A stretch of 29,273 bases of DNA from WSXY01 sp038325105 (GCA_038325105.1 JBBQIR010000021.1:1-29273); one strand, 5' to 3'; positions 1 to 8,337 are shown, numbered from the stretch's first letter. Notes: generated from the letters alone by a model not told the origin. A program made the numbers and translations.

Positions 1-951
1 GTTCACGAAGTTGAACGCGCCAGCGGTGTAGTGCGGGAAGTTGCTGTCGGTGACTCCACCGAGGCCGCCCGAACCGATAGCCTCGTCGGTCTTGCCAGCG
101 TCGTGGCACGAACGGCAGGTCTCGGAACCGACGAACGCAACTGCCGTCGTGGAGGCCACGGTCGAGCCCGCGGCGAGGAACTTAGCCTCAACAGCCTTCA
201 TCGGGTGCGACTTGTACTGCTTGTTGGCAGTCGGATCGCCATCGACATACGCGGCATCGCCGTAGAGGTAGTTGCCAGCAGCGTTGAGCGTGGTCTCAGA
301 AGAGGCGGACCAGTTCGCGTGGCACTGCGTGCAGAAGATCGTGACCTGCTCGTCCTTGACGATACCGGCACGAGCGGCGGCAGAGGTGGCGTAGAGCGAG
401 TCCGCTCCACCGATGGCCTCGACCTGGATCTTGGCAGCGTCGTACTTCAGGATCTTGTTGCTCGCGGCACCATTGTAGGTCACAGCACCGTGAACCGAGT
501 GGCAGTTCACGCAGTTGGCCGAGGTGCGGTTGTGCGAAGCGTTCTCCTGCAGCGAGCTGATGGTGCCCGGGGTCGTCCAGGCAACCTCGTTGCCACCGTA
601 CAGCTGCACGCCACCGAGGTTGGTGGTGATGTGGCAGTAGATGCAGGCGTTGGCGACGGACGAACGGAGAAGCATCTGGGTCTCTTCACCCGAGCGAGCG
701 GTCCACGTGGAGGGGTCGGAGGGGCCCGTACCATTCCAAGCGGTGCCAGCCACTGCTGCATTATGGACGGAGTGGCAGACAGCACACTTGTCGGTCGCGA
801 CGGCGTAACCCTTGTGCGGGGTCGGAACGGCAGCGTTTGTGCCAGTTGCGTCCCACGAGATGTAGCCGTTAGTGATCTTCGCCATGGCAGTAGCGCTGAA
901 GGCGAAGACGAGAACCAGAGAGAGGCAGAGGACGAGCAGGGTCTTCTTCAT
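1..951 (-). CDS. Secreted multiheme c-type cytochrome (3' end beyond window)
   Basis: The frame is open from 951 to the window edge (317 codons), so the C-terminus is missing. It starts with a clear Sec signal peptide, MKKTLLVLCLSLVLVFAFSA followed by TAMA, with cleavage probably before Lys25. Five CXXCH heme-attachment motifs are visible: CAVCH, CIYCH, CVNCH, CTQCH and CRSCH. Two are followed by S-V-H, whose extra histidine could be a distal heme ligand. Heme density is low, about one per 50-60 residues. The start at 951 has AAGGAG nine bases upstream (961-966). An in-frame ATG at 996 has a better site, AAGGAGGT (1006-1013), also nine bases away, and would add 15 residues. The neighbours upstream are NHL and TPR membrane proteins. 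The likely role is extracytoplasmic electron transfer. The exact family is not recognised. Confidence 0.9.
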   Translation of the reverse strand, partial: MKKTLLVLCLSLVLVFAFSATAMAKITNGYISWDATGTNAAVPTPHKGYAVATDKCAVCHSVHNAAVAGTAWNGTGPSDPSTWTARSGEETQMLLRSSVANACIYCHITTNLGGVQLYGGNEVAWTTPGTISSLQENASHNRTSANCVNCHSVHGAVTYNGAASNKILKYDAAKIQVEAIGGADSLYATSAAARAGIVKDEQVTIFCTQCHANWSASSETTLNAAGNYLYGDAAYVDGDPTANKQYKSHPMKAVEAKFLAAGSTVASTTAVAFVGSETCRSCHDAGKTDEAIGSGGLGGVTDSNFPHYTAGAFNFVN

Positions 952-1034
952 AGTTTTGGTCTCCTTGTGATGAGCGTTTGCAATCAGATTAGTCATATGC
1001 ACAGCACCTCCTTCCCTGACTGGATTTGACAACT

Positions 1035-1051
1035 CGAGGCTCTGAGCCTCG
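1035..1051. repeat. Perfect inverted repeat in the leader of the first cytochrome
   Basis: CGAGGCT and AGCCTCG, 7 bp each, flank a 3-base loop. The repeat lies in the predicted 5' untranslated region, 40-55 bases upstream of the better ribosome binding site at 1006-1013. No U-run follows, so it is not an obvious terminator. It may be an mRNA stability or protein-binding element. The rest of 952-1246 holds the promoter below and a short GC-rich hairpin (1178-1194) that could weakly end the NHL transcript. I see no gene there. Confidence 0.5.
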
Positions 1052-1112
1052 GTAGCCTACTACTTGATGGAGCCGGGTCTCTCAGATATATGAGGCTTTC
1101 TTAGTCGAGATA

Positions 1113-1142
1113 ATCTTAGATGAGGACTTCTTGATACGTCAA
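1113..1142 (-). promoter_or_regulatory. Candidate promoter of the first multiheme cytochrome
   Basis: On the minus strand, TTGACG (1137-1142) and TAAGAT (1113-1118) are separated by 18 bases in a locally AT-rich stretch. This resembles a housekeeping-sigma promoter (5/6 and 4/6 consensus matches). Transcription would begin near 1106, giving a leader of about 110 bases to the ATG at 996 or about 155 to the ATG at 951. Confidence 0.4.
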
Positions 1143-1246
1143 GCGATTTCGGCGGTTCTCTTGGATCAAACTCCGAAGGCAGCCCGCGGGCGCCGCATGC
1201 TCAACATCCACCCCGCCCGCGCACGAATCAGATTCAGGCACTCGGC

Positions 1247-2467
1247 TCACCTATCCACGCCCGAGCTGCCCGAACGACGCTTGTTTCGACGCCGGATCAC
1301 GGCAATCACCAGCGCGAGCAGCAGGAGGATCAGCGGGATCGCGCAGATCCAGATGGGGCCCGTCAGATTACGGCGAAGCGTGGTCAGAACATTGCCGCCG
1401 CTGCCAGGGAGCCGAACGACCTGGAGTCGATTATTCGCGGTATCGGCAACTACGTAGTAGTCGCGCACCTGATCGTAGGAGATGCCTGTCGGATAGGCGA
1501 ACATGCCGTCCTGCCTACCGAACTCTCCCCATCGACCCGTGACATTGCCGGTCTTGGGGTCCTGGGCGATTATCGCGAACTCGAATGGATCGACCAGCAC
1601 AACGCGTCCAGCAGCATCGACGGTCATGCCGGCAGGTAGCTGATACGGAAGCGTCGACGTCGACTCTTTGGATGTCTCCCTGAAGTCGCCTATCCGAGTA
1701 CCCTCTTCAAGTGCAGCCGGCTGAATGTAGATGAGGCGGCCCTCAGGGGTGTAGGCCTTGATCCGCCGATTCTGCGAATCGCTCACGTAGACGTTCCCAT
1801 CGGCTCCCCAGGCGATTCCGTGAGGAATGTCCACCTGATCCTTGCCCGCCCCGCGGGAGCCCCACTGCGAGATCAGATTGCCCTGGGTGTCGAGCACACC
1901 GATGCCGGCGATGGCCGCTACGGCGATGCGACCGTCTCGGACCGCCACCTCGCTCGGACGCTGGACCTTGATATGGCGAACGAATCTGCCGCTCGCGTCC
2001 ATGACATGAATCTGGTCGTTGCCGAAGTCCGCGAGGTAAATCAGCCCATCGTCTCCAACATCGAGGCCCTCGATCGAGCCAACCTGACCCTCCTTGCCCC
2101 CACGCTCGAATGCGAACACGTTCTTGGTCGTGCCGTCGGGGTTGAACGCGACAACCGTGGTCTTGTTCGATACGGTCCAGATCGAGCCGTCAGGGGCCAC
2201 AGCGACATCGACGACCGCACCAAGAAGCTGGTTGGGAGACTCGCCCCACCCGTAGATCGAACGTACCCACTCGATACCACCAATGTCGCCCGCGCTCGGC
2301 GCACCCGGTGCCTTCGTGAACTGTAGTGCGTAGTAACCGACGGCGGCGATCAAGATCAGGAGTACGATGAGCGCGATGGAGAGGACCCGCCGCTGCCTGC
2401 TGGTGTCAACGACCTCGATGACCGTCTCGGTGCGATACTCTCCTTGCGGATTAATGTTCTCCGACAC
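1247..2467 (-). CDS. NHL-repeat beta-propeller protein anchored by two membrane segments
   Basis: 406 residues. A short cytoplasmic N-terminus ends in RQRR, followed by a membrane segment at about 29-47. An extracytoplasmic propeller of NHL-type repeats spans about 60-360, with recurring G-x-D-G-x-hydrophobic-Y-V-S/A-D motifs such as GNVYVSDSQNRRIKAY and GLIYLADFGNDQIHV. A second membrane segment lies near 370-391, and the tail is basic (RRRNKRR). By the positive-inside rule both ends are cytoplasmic and the propeller faces outward. The start is GTG, and its G is the last base of the upstream TPR gene's TAG (TAGTG), so the two are translationally coupled. NHL propellers usually mediate protein or ligand binding. 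Lying directly before a secreted cytochrome, it may help assemble or anchor it; that role is inference. Confidence 0.85.
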   Translation of the reverse strand: MSENINPQGEYRTETVIEVVDTSRQRRVLSIALIVLLILIAAVGYYALQFTKAPGAPSAGDIGGIEWVRSIYGWGESPNQLLGAVVDVAVAPDGSIWTVSNKTTVVAFNPDGTTKNVFAFERGGKEGQVGSIEGLDVGDDGLIYLADFGNDQIHVMDASGRFVRHIKVQRPSEVAVRDGRIAVAAIAGIGVLDTQGNLISQWGSRGAGKDQVDIPHGIAWGADGNVYVSDSQNRRIKAYTPEGRLIYIQPAALEEGTRIGDFRETSKESTSTLPYQLPAGMTVDAAGRVVLVDPFEFAIIAQDPKTGNVTGRWGEFGRQDGMFAYPTGISYDQVRDYYVVADTANNRLQVVRLPGSGGNVLTTLRRNLTGPIWICAIPLILLLLALVIAVIRRRNKRRSGSSGVDR

Positions 2468-3228
2468 TACTTCTCACCGGCCTTCTCTAGCGCCTTCTTC
2501 GCAGGCTCGTAGTCTGGGGCAAACTTGAGTGCTTTCTTGAAGTCCGTGACGGCATTTGCCTTGTCGCCCTTGGCGAAATAGGCTTCGCCGCGAAGGTAGA
2601 GCACATCGGCCGCGTTGGCGTCGAACTCGAGCGCGCTGGTCAGCGCGGCGATGGCATCGTCCCATTGCTTGACGTTCGCCGCAGCGCGCGCGCGAGTAAT
2701 CCGGACCTGAATCGCCAGATCCGGTGCAACAAGCTTCGGGTTCATCGTCACACCCTTGTCGGCAACTGCCTCGATGGCCTTCTCGCGCTGCGTGTCCGAG
2801 TCCTTGGAGAGCTTCTGCGCGGCCTTGTAGGCCTCCGGATACTTCTTCTCCGTGAGCAGCAGGTCCACGCCCGCGATATCCACGTACACCAGCTCATCGC
2901 CCTTCAAAATGCTCCGAGCGTTGTCTAACTGAGTGTGTGCTCCCGCATAGTCGCCCAGACCGGTCAACGTACGGACATAGTCAGCCCATGCCAACCCGGA
3001 CTGTGGCGTCTGGCGAACCGCCTCTTGGATGGTCACGAGCTGGGCCTCGAGCGCGGTGCGGGGCGCCGACGGGCTGAGCACTACGGCAATCACGAAGTAC
3101 AAGACCGCCGTAAGCGCGACAACGATCACCGCGCCAATGGCGAACTTCATGAACCTCGCAACCGGGTCCGACGGGATCTCAGGCATCCCGGGGCCGCCGT
3201 CAATCGGCGCCGAGGAGTGGTCACTCAT
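2467..3228 (-). CDS. TPR-repeat membrane-anchored protein
   Basis: 253 residues. A polar N-terminus precedes one membrane segment at about 29-51. The following helical domain has tetratricopeptide-type repeats, clearest at the C-terminus (ADVLYLRGEAYFAKGDKANA, then a KALKFAPDY helix). The start is supported by AAGGGAG at 3238-3244, nine bases upstream. It is the first gene of the leftward set and overlaps the NHL gene by one base. TPR domains scaffold protein complexes, so this is a plausible partner for the NHL protein or the cytochrome. No enzyme motif is visible. The 202 bases to the divergent gene at 3431 hold both promoters and no gene that I can see. Confidence 0.8.
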   Translation of the reverse strand: MSDHSSAPIDGGPGMPEIPSDPVARFMKFAIGAVIVVALTAVLYFVIAVVLSPSAPRTALEAQLVTIQEAVRQTPQSGLAWADYVRTLTGLGDYAGAHTQLDNARSILKGDELVYVDIAGVDLLLTEKKYPEAYKAAQKLSKDSDTQREKAIEAVADKGVTMNPKLVAPDLAIQVRITRARAAANVKQWDDAIAALTSALEFDANAADVLYLRGEAYFAKGDKANAVTDFKKALKFAPDYEPAKKALEKAGEK

Positions 3229-3430
3229 TCAGGGGTGCTCCCTTCGCAACATTAACCGGACTGAACGTCTCGAAGCGAGCAAATAGCGTACCACCGCTGA
3301 AAGGCGACGTCCCGGGCTCAAATCCATCGACTCCCGAGGCCTTCAATGTGCCCCCTTCAAAGCCCCGTGCGAGGAGAGAGTATCATTCTAGGAAAATCAC
3401 CGGCCCACTACAGTCGAGGAGCGATGCACG

Positions 3431-5236
3431 TTGAAGCGTGTCGCCGAAGTCGCCGCCCAGGCGCTCCCCTGGGGGCTCGCACTCAATCTCAGCGTCGCAA
3501 TCCTCGGCCCCAACGCGCTCGGCCCGGCTGCGACCTTGTGGGTCGGACTGGGCCTGCCCGCGCTGCTAGCCTCTCTTCTCGTATGGGAGCGCGCGCCGCG
3601 GCTTGATTCTTCTGTCGTAATCGCCCTGTCGGGTTACACGATAGCCGGTGCGTGGTTCGCGGCACGAGCCGGCTTCGCGGTGAACCCGTTCGTTGCCTGG
3701 TGGGGCTCGCCTGGTCAGCACAACGGCACCGCATTGTGGATCTCGGCCGCGCTGTGGCTTGCATGCGGCCTGATGGGCGGCAGCCGTCGGGTGCTCTATC
3801 AGGGGATGGCCGTGATCAGCGGGGCAGGCGCAATCTACAGCGTGCTAGCAGTTGCGGAGGCGCTACTTTCTGGCCCAGCCCGGCGCTGGGGCTCGGTGGC
3901 AGGCCCTTTCGAGAACTCCTCCAGCCTTGGCCAGTTCCTCGCGATGGCCGTCGCGGTGTCTGTGGGTCTCGCGCTCGCTTCGCGCAACCGGCTGGTACGG
4001 GCAAGCGCGGCGGCGAGCGCGGTTCTCGCCGGGCTGGGACTCGTGGTGGCGGGATCACGCTCGGGAATGACTGGGCTCGCGCTGGGAGGCTTGGCCGCCG
4101 GAGCCATCTACGTCGCGCCCTACGGACGAAGGACGGCGACCGCACTCGCGACGTCCATCATGGCAGCCGTGGTCGCGAGCGGACTTGCGGCGGGACTCGC
4201 GGGCGCTGGTTCCCTGGGCGCTGGCGCGCGCCGAGTCGCAGCCAGCACGGGTAACTTGCGCGACGCCATCTGGTCATCGGCATGGGTGCACTTCCTTGAG
4301 AACTCCCGAGTCGCCGGTTCTGGACTGGAGCAGTTCTCGGCATGGGTGCAGTGGTCATTCAGCGCGTCACGGGGGCTGGATTTCAACGCGACCTATGATC
4401 CACATAACGTGATCCTTTCGGTCCTCGTTGGAGCTGGCCTGTTTGGTTTGACGCTGTGGGTCGCCGCTCTCTGGTGGCTTCTGCGACTTGTCATCGTTCG
4501 TCTCAACTCCTCTCGACGCCCAAGAGCACTGCTTGCTATCGTTGCAGCACTCGGTGCAGTCATTGGATCGTCGCTCTTCTCGTGGCTCGCGCCCGCTGCC
4601 GTGATCTCCGCCGCCGTTTTGTGCGGTCTACTTCTGGCCGCAACGAGTCCGGGCGCCAACGCCTCACATCGAACTCGACCGCTGGCGTTCGCTGTTGCAG
4701 GAGTTCTCATCATTGCGGGAATCGCCGTTGCCGTTCTGACCGTGCCCGGGGTGCGCTCAGAGTACCAATGGGCCGTCGGCAACGCGGCGGGCACCATGAC
4801 GCCCCAGCAACTCGTCGATCTGTACGAAGCTTGGCCGGAGCCTGCCTACGCAGCGCAGGCACTCGCTGAGCTGACGAAGACCGTATCCACATCTGACCAG
4901 TCGGCGAACCTCGCCCGCGACCTCGCCACACAGTGGTCGGGCCAGAGGGTCTGGCATGTCGACCTGACCATCAGATCGCTCTTCCTGTATCAGTCCCTCT
5001 CCGTCCAAAGGGGCGAAGACACGTGGACCGAGTTCCAACAAGCTGTTACCGACGGTCGCGCAGCCGATCCTGCGAGCGGCATCTGGGACTTCCTTGCCGC
5101 CCTCGAGGCAGAGCGACTGGGCAGGTCTCTCGCGGCGGAGCAGTACGCGAGACAAGCGCTCGACTTCAGCCTCTCCCCCGAGGAAGCTCAGGCGATGCGC
5201 GGTGTCTTGGAGCGGGCTTCGGCGGGTGGGAAGTGA
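3431..5236 (+). CDS. O-antigen ligase/polymerase-like membrane protein (Wzy_C/PglL type) with C-terminal helical repeat domain
   Basis: 601 residues. About ten hydrophobic segments fill residues 10-450. The family signs are the G-P-F-E-N-S-S-S-L-G-Q-F segment (158-169), the GSRSG motif after a membrane helix (208-212), and the large external loop ending in D-P-H-N (323-326) before another helix. These are typical of the Wzy_C domain of O-antigen ligases, polymerases and pilin glycosyl ligases. The soluble C-terminus (about 455-601) looks like TPR-type helices. The start is TTG with GAGGAG nine bases upstream; no better start is in frame. A TATCAT at 3381-3386 could be its -10 box. It likely transfers or polymerises lipid-linked glycans outside the membrane. 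The acceptor is unknown; a secreted neighbour protein is possible but unproven. Confidence 0.75.
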   Translation: MKRVAEVAAQALPWGLALNLSVAILGPNALGPAATLWVGLGLPALLASLLVWERAPRLDSSVVIALSGYTIAGAWFAARAGFAVNPFVAWWGSPGQHNGTALWISAALWLACGLMGGSRRVLYQGMAVISGAGAIYSVLAVAEALLSGPARRWGSVAGPFENSSSLGQFLAMAVAVSVGLALASRNRLVRASAAASAVLAGLGLVVAGSRSGMTGLALGGLAAGAIYVAPYGRRTATALATSIMAAVVASGLAAGLAGAGSLGAGARRVAASTGNLRDAIWSSAWVHFLENSRVAGSGLEQFSAWVQWSFSASRGLDFNATYDPHNVILSVLVGAGLFGLTLWVAALWWLLRLVIVRLNSSRRPRALLAIVAALGAVIGSSLFSWLAPAAVISAAVLCGLLLAATSPGANASHRTRPLAFAVAGVLIIAGIAVAVLTVPGVRSEYQWAVGNAAGTMTPQQLVDLYEAWPEPAYAAQALAELTKTVSTSDQSANLARDLATQWSGQRVWHVDLTIRSLFLYQSLSVQRGEDTWTEFQQAVTDGRAADPASGIWDFLAALEAERLGRSLAAEQYARQALDFSLSPEEAQAMRGVLERASAGGK

Positions 5237-5266
5237 CTGGGGCCCGGCGTTCTGCCGGGCCCCAGT
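5236..5266. terminator. Strong bidirectional hairpin terminator
   Basis: A perfect 13-bp stem (ACTGGGGCCCGGC and its complement) has a 5-base loop GTTCT. The stem begins on the last base of the TGA of the gene at 3431-5236. It sits between two convergent genes, so it probably ends both transcripts. There is no long U-run, which is usual in GC-rich genomes. Confidence 0.75.
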
Positions 5267-5292
5267 GAAGACAATCGACTGATGCATGTGGG

Positions 5293-8200
5293 CTAGAACG
5301 CCTTCCAGACGTACACGCCGACCCAGTCCGGGTACGAGTGGCAGGACCCCCAGCCGTAACAGCCCCAAGTGTCGTGCTCGAACGTTTCTCCATGCTTGTG
5401 GCAGTCGTCGCAGTTCGCAGTCTTGAGGAAGCTGTGGGACTCCCCGTGGCAGTTCACGCAGGCCGCGTGCCACGTGTCGATCTTCTGGTCCAGCGTCGGG
5501 TTGGTCCCTGTCCCCGAATGGCAGGCGGCACACAGATACTTGTAGTCGTTGCCGCCGGCGACTGTCGCCACGGCCCGACCGTTCACAGACGCGGGGACGT
5601 GATTGACGCTCGCTGATCCGTGAGAGTCGTGACAGGCCGCGCACGACACCGCGTTGCTTCCGCCTCGCACATACGGGGCGAGCATCGTCCCTCCAGCACC
5701 GTTGCCAGCGGTCTGCCCGTGATAGTCGCTCGTCCACGAGGACGAGATCACCCTGATGCCAGCGCGATTCGTGACCCCAGCTGGCACGGTGCCATCGTGG
5801 CACTGCAGGCACCATGGGTTGGCCGCAGTCGGAGCGCTCGTGAACGGATCAGCGCTCAGCGCGACCCCCTGAGCGATGTCGTCGGGATTCGCCAGCGGCA
5901 GCGCGCGCGTATCGGCATGCACGTTGTGACATGCCGAACACGGGGTCTTCGCTCCGCTCGCGACCTGAGCCGTGGCATCCACATCGTGGCGCGTCCGGTC
6001 GGTGGCACCGGCCGTGATCTTCGCCTGGATGTTCACACCATTGGCCGAGTTCGAAGCGGAGTTGTGGCAGTTGAAGCAGCCGTCCGCCTCAGCCTGTTTG
6101 AGCGCCGCGGTATCCGCCAGACCCGGAGCATCGTGGACCGCGTGGCAGGTCAGACACGAGCCCGACGAACCGCCTGCTCCACCCCTGGCTCCGTGTTCAG
6201 ATCCGGTGAAAGTGATTGCGCTGCGATAGGCGTACATCGCCGGCTTCGACGTCCCGGCGGCGTCGTGGCAGGTGAAGCACAGTGAAGTGCCCTGCGCACG
6301 CAGACCCTGATGGCCGGCGTGGCAGTTAGTGCAGGGCGTTGATGCGGTGACCCCCGGCCATGCCGTTGCTGCAACCGTCGACGCAGAGGTCGTCTGGTGT
6401 TTGGAGCCTTGTGCAACAGACGCACCCGGATACGCGCCAGACAGCAGGGAAGTGGTGTGACAACCGAGGCACAGCGTCGCGCCCACCCCGTGCAGAACGT
6501 GGCACGCGTCGCAGTCGCGGTTGTGAGTAGCGATCGCGTCCACCACGTCTTGCCGGGTGCTGTCGTGGCACGTCTCGCAAGAGAATCCAGCCTCGGCGTG
6601 CTGCGTAACGAGATTAATGTCGTGACAGTCCGCACAGTCAGGATCAAGCTGCGCGTCGTGCAATTCCATGTGGCGCAGCGCGTCGGCGCTATGGCACGCG
6701 CCGCAACTCGTGTCGCCAGTGACGATCGCATCGCGAACTGAGCCGTCGGAGCTCTCGTGGCACGTCGCGCAGTCGTACATCACGCCGTTCGCGTTCGAGT
6801 GATTCGCGTGCTCAAGATCCAGGTAGTTCAGGTGGCACGACGCGCACGCCTGAATCGAGCTGGAGGTCCTGTGTAACGGGGTGATGTCGACTCCGTGCCA
6901 CCCGACCACCGGGTTGTCGTGACATTCCTGGCACTTCCCCGTGAGCCTCTCCGTGCCGTGCGAGTCGTTTCCATGGCAGCTCGAGCACGTGTTGGGCGTA
7001 CCATCATCCGGCGAGTGGTGACAGGAGTTGCACGTCATCGCGTGACTAGTCTGATCGTGGCAGTCCGAACAGGTCCTGGAGATGATGTTGCGGACCATAA
7101 GCGTCGAGAAAGACCACTCGGCCGAGTCGGTCAGGCCGGTTGCGTCGGTAACTGTGAGCGTGACGTCGTAGCTGCGCGCATCCTCCAGGCTGACGGCAGG
7201 TGCGGTCATGCGCCCTGCGGAGTACACCGCTGGGTACGACGCGCCATCGACAATGAACTGGCCCAGAAGGCCCGCAGGTACGTTGTCCGTCACGGCTGCC
7301 GATATTGTTGGCGTCAGAGTGTCGACCAAGCTTCCTGCCTTCGGGGTCGCCGAGCCTATCTGCGGCGGTGCGCCCACCGAGAAACTGGATCCGAAGCCTC
7401 GTCCGGTTCCATCCGCTGCGTAGCCCACGATTCGGAGATCGTGCTGACCGTCCGCAAGCGCCCCAACTGCAACCGTAGCGCGACCCGTAGTGTGCGCCGC
7501 ATCTTCGAACGCCATCGAGACACCGTACGTTTGTGCATCCAGTGTCACGTACGCCATCGAGCCTTTGAGGCCCCCTGGCGCGTACAGCCTGAAGAATACT
7601 GACGTGGCCGCCTGGGTAACGGTGCCCCCATCTGCTGGCGAGAGTTCGAGCAGCGAGACGCTCGACCCATAGTTCGACAGCACGTGCCACCGCATGGTCT
7701 CATCGCGTCCGGCTCGGTCAACCACGTGCATCTCAACGTCGTGGTGAACACCATCAATCAGCGAAGCGGGGGGTGTGAACGTGAGGGTTCCCGCACGGGT
7801 GTTGTACTTCAGATATCCCGGAGTCCCATCCCAGGTGACGCTCATCGCGGCGATACCCGGGTTCCTCGACAGGCTCGCCTGAAACGTTGGCCTCGCCAGA
7901 TTGACCTCGGCATTGAGTGCCGGCGTCGGGTTGACGACTAGTGCAGGCATGGCCACGGAAAAAAGCCAGTTCGCTTCGGCAGGTCGTCCCAGAATGTCAG
8001 TCGCGGCAACATGCACGCTGTGCACGCCGTTTGAGAGCGAGCGGGGCTTGAATATGACCGCACCGCTGTTTGGGCCGGTCCAGAGCATCGACGTGATGTA
8101 AGGCACACCGTCGATTGTTGCGACGACCGTGGGCAGCATTCCTGCACCATCCTGCGCCACGAAGTCCGCACGCACGGTCGGATCGTAGACCGACACCTCG

Positions 8201-8337
8201 GAGAGTGGAGCCGGCGATGTCGGCGTTGCCACTGGAACTCCTGCATGCGCCAGCGACGGAACGACCATCATGGCCGTACAAATCGCAAGCAGCCAAAGTG
8301 GCCGCACTGATCCGTAATCGAGCCGAACGAGACGCAT
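5293..8337 (-). CDS. Large secreted multiheme cytochrome with N-terminal beta-sandwich repeats
   Basis: 1014 residues from the ATG at 8337. A TTG at 8373 is in frame, but the ATG has GGGGGG six bases upstream and gives a normal signal peptide (cleavage after A-H-A, about residue 32). Residues 35-415 contain no heme motif and form about four Ig/cadherin-like repeats, each ending near D-G-x-H-x-hydrophobic or equivalent followed by a D-x-x-G-R-type turn. Residues 423-1005 carry 21 CXXCH motifs, then a final CYGWGSCH (CX5CH) in a tail rich in Trp and Tyr. Many extra His residues could be distal ligands. No membrane anchor, lipobox or LPXTG signal is visible. The expected role is electron transfer at or beyond the cell surface, with the beta-sandwich part as stalk or binding module. 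Confidence 0.93.
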   Translation of the reverse strand: MRLVRLDYGSVRPLWLLAICTAMMVVPSLAHAGVPVATPTSPAPLSEVSVYDPTVRADFVAQDGAGMLPTVVATIDGVPYITSMLWTGPNSGAVIFKPRSLSNGVHSVHVAATDILGRPAEANWLFSVAMPALVVNPTPALNAEVNLARPTFQASLSRNPGIAAMSVTWDGTPGYLKYNTRAGTLTFTPPASLIDGVHHDVEMHVVDRAGRDETMRWHVLSNYGSSVSLLELSPADGGTVTQAATSVFFRLYAPGGLKGSMAYVTLDAQTYGVSMAFEDAAHTTGRATVAVGALADGQHDLRIVGYAADGTGRGFGSSFSVGAPPQIGSATPKAGSLVDTLTPTISAAVTDNVPAGLLGQFIVDGASYPAVYSAGRMTAPAVSLEDARSYDVTLTVTDATGLTDSAEWSFSTLMVRNIISRTCSDCHDQTSHAMTCNSCHHSPDDGTPNTCSSCHGNDSHGTERLTGKCQECHDNPVVGWHGVDITPLHRTSSSIQACASCHLNYLDLEHANHSNANGVMYDCATCHESSDGSVRDAIVTGDTSCGACHSADALRHMELHDAQLDPDCADCHDINLVTQHAEAGFSCETCHDSTRQDVVDAIATHNRDCDACHVLHGVGATLCLGCHTTSLLSGAYPGASVAQGSKHQTTSASTVAATAWPGVTASTPCTNCHAGHQGLRAQGTSLCFTCHDAAGTSKPAMYAYRSAITFTGSEHGARGGAGGSSGSCLTCHAVHDAPGLADTAALKQAEADGCFNCHNSASNSANGVNIQAKITAGATDRTRHDVDATAQVASGAKTPCSACHNVHADTRALPLANPDDIAQGVALSADPFTSAPTAANPWCLQCHDGTVPAGVTNRAGIRVISSSWTSDYHGQTAGNGAGGTMLAPYVRGGSNAVSCAACHDSHGSASVNHVPASVNGRAVATVAGGNDYKYLCAACHSGTGTNPTLDQKIDTWHAACVNCHGESHSFLKTANCDDCHKHGETFEHDTWGCYGWGSCHSYPDWVGVYVWKAF

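Noticed and set aside
31..1029. 332-codon rightward frame over the first cytochrome
   Set aside because: It is the antisense shadow of a gene with signal peptide and five CXXCH motifs.
1021..1090. Plus-strand segment resembling the 3' half of a c-di-GMP-I riboswitch (CCTAC, GATGGAGCCGGGT)
   Set aside because: The 5' half is missing and no rightward gene follows; the gene it could serve is on the other strand.
3300..3345. GGGCTCAAATCC resembling a tRNA T-arm
   Set aside because: No matching acceptor, D or anticodon stems around it.
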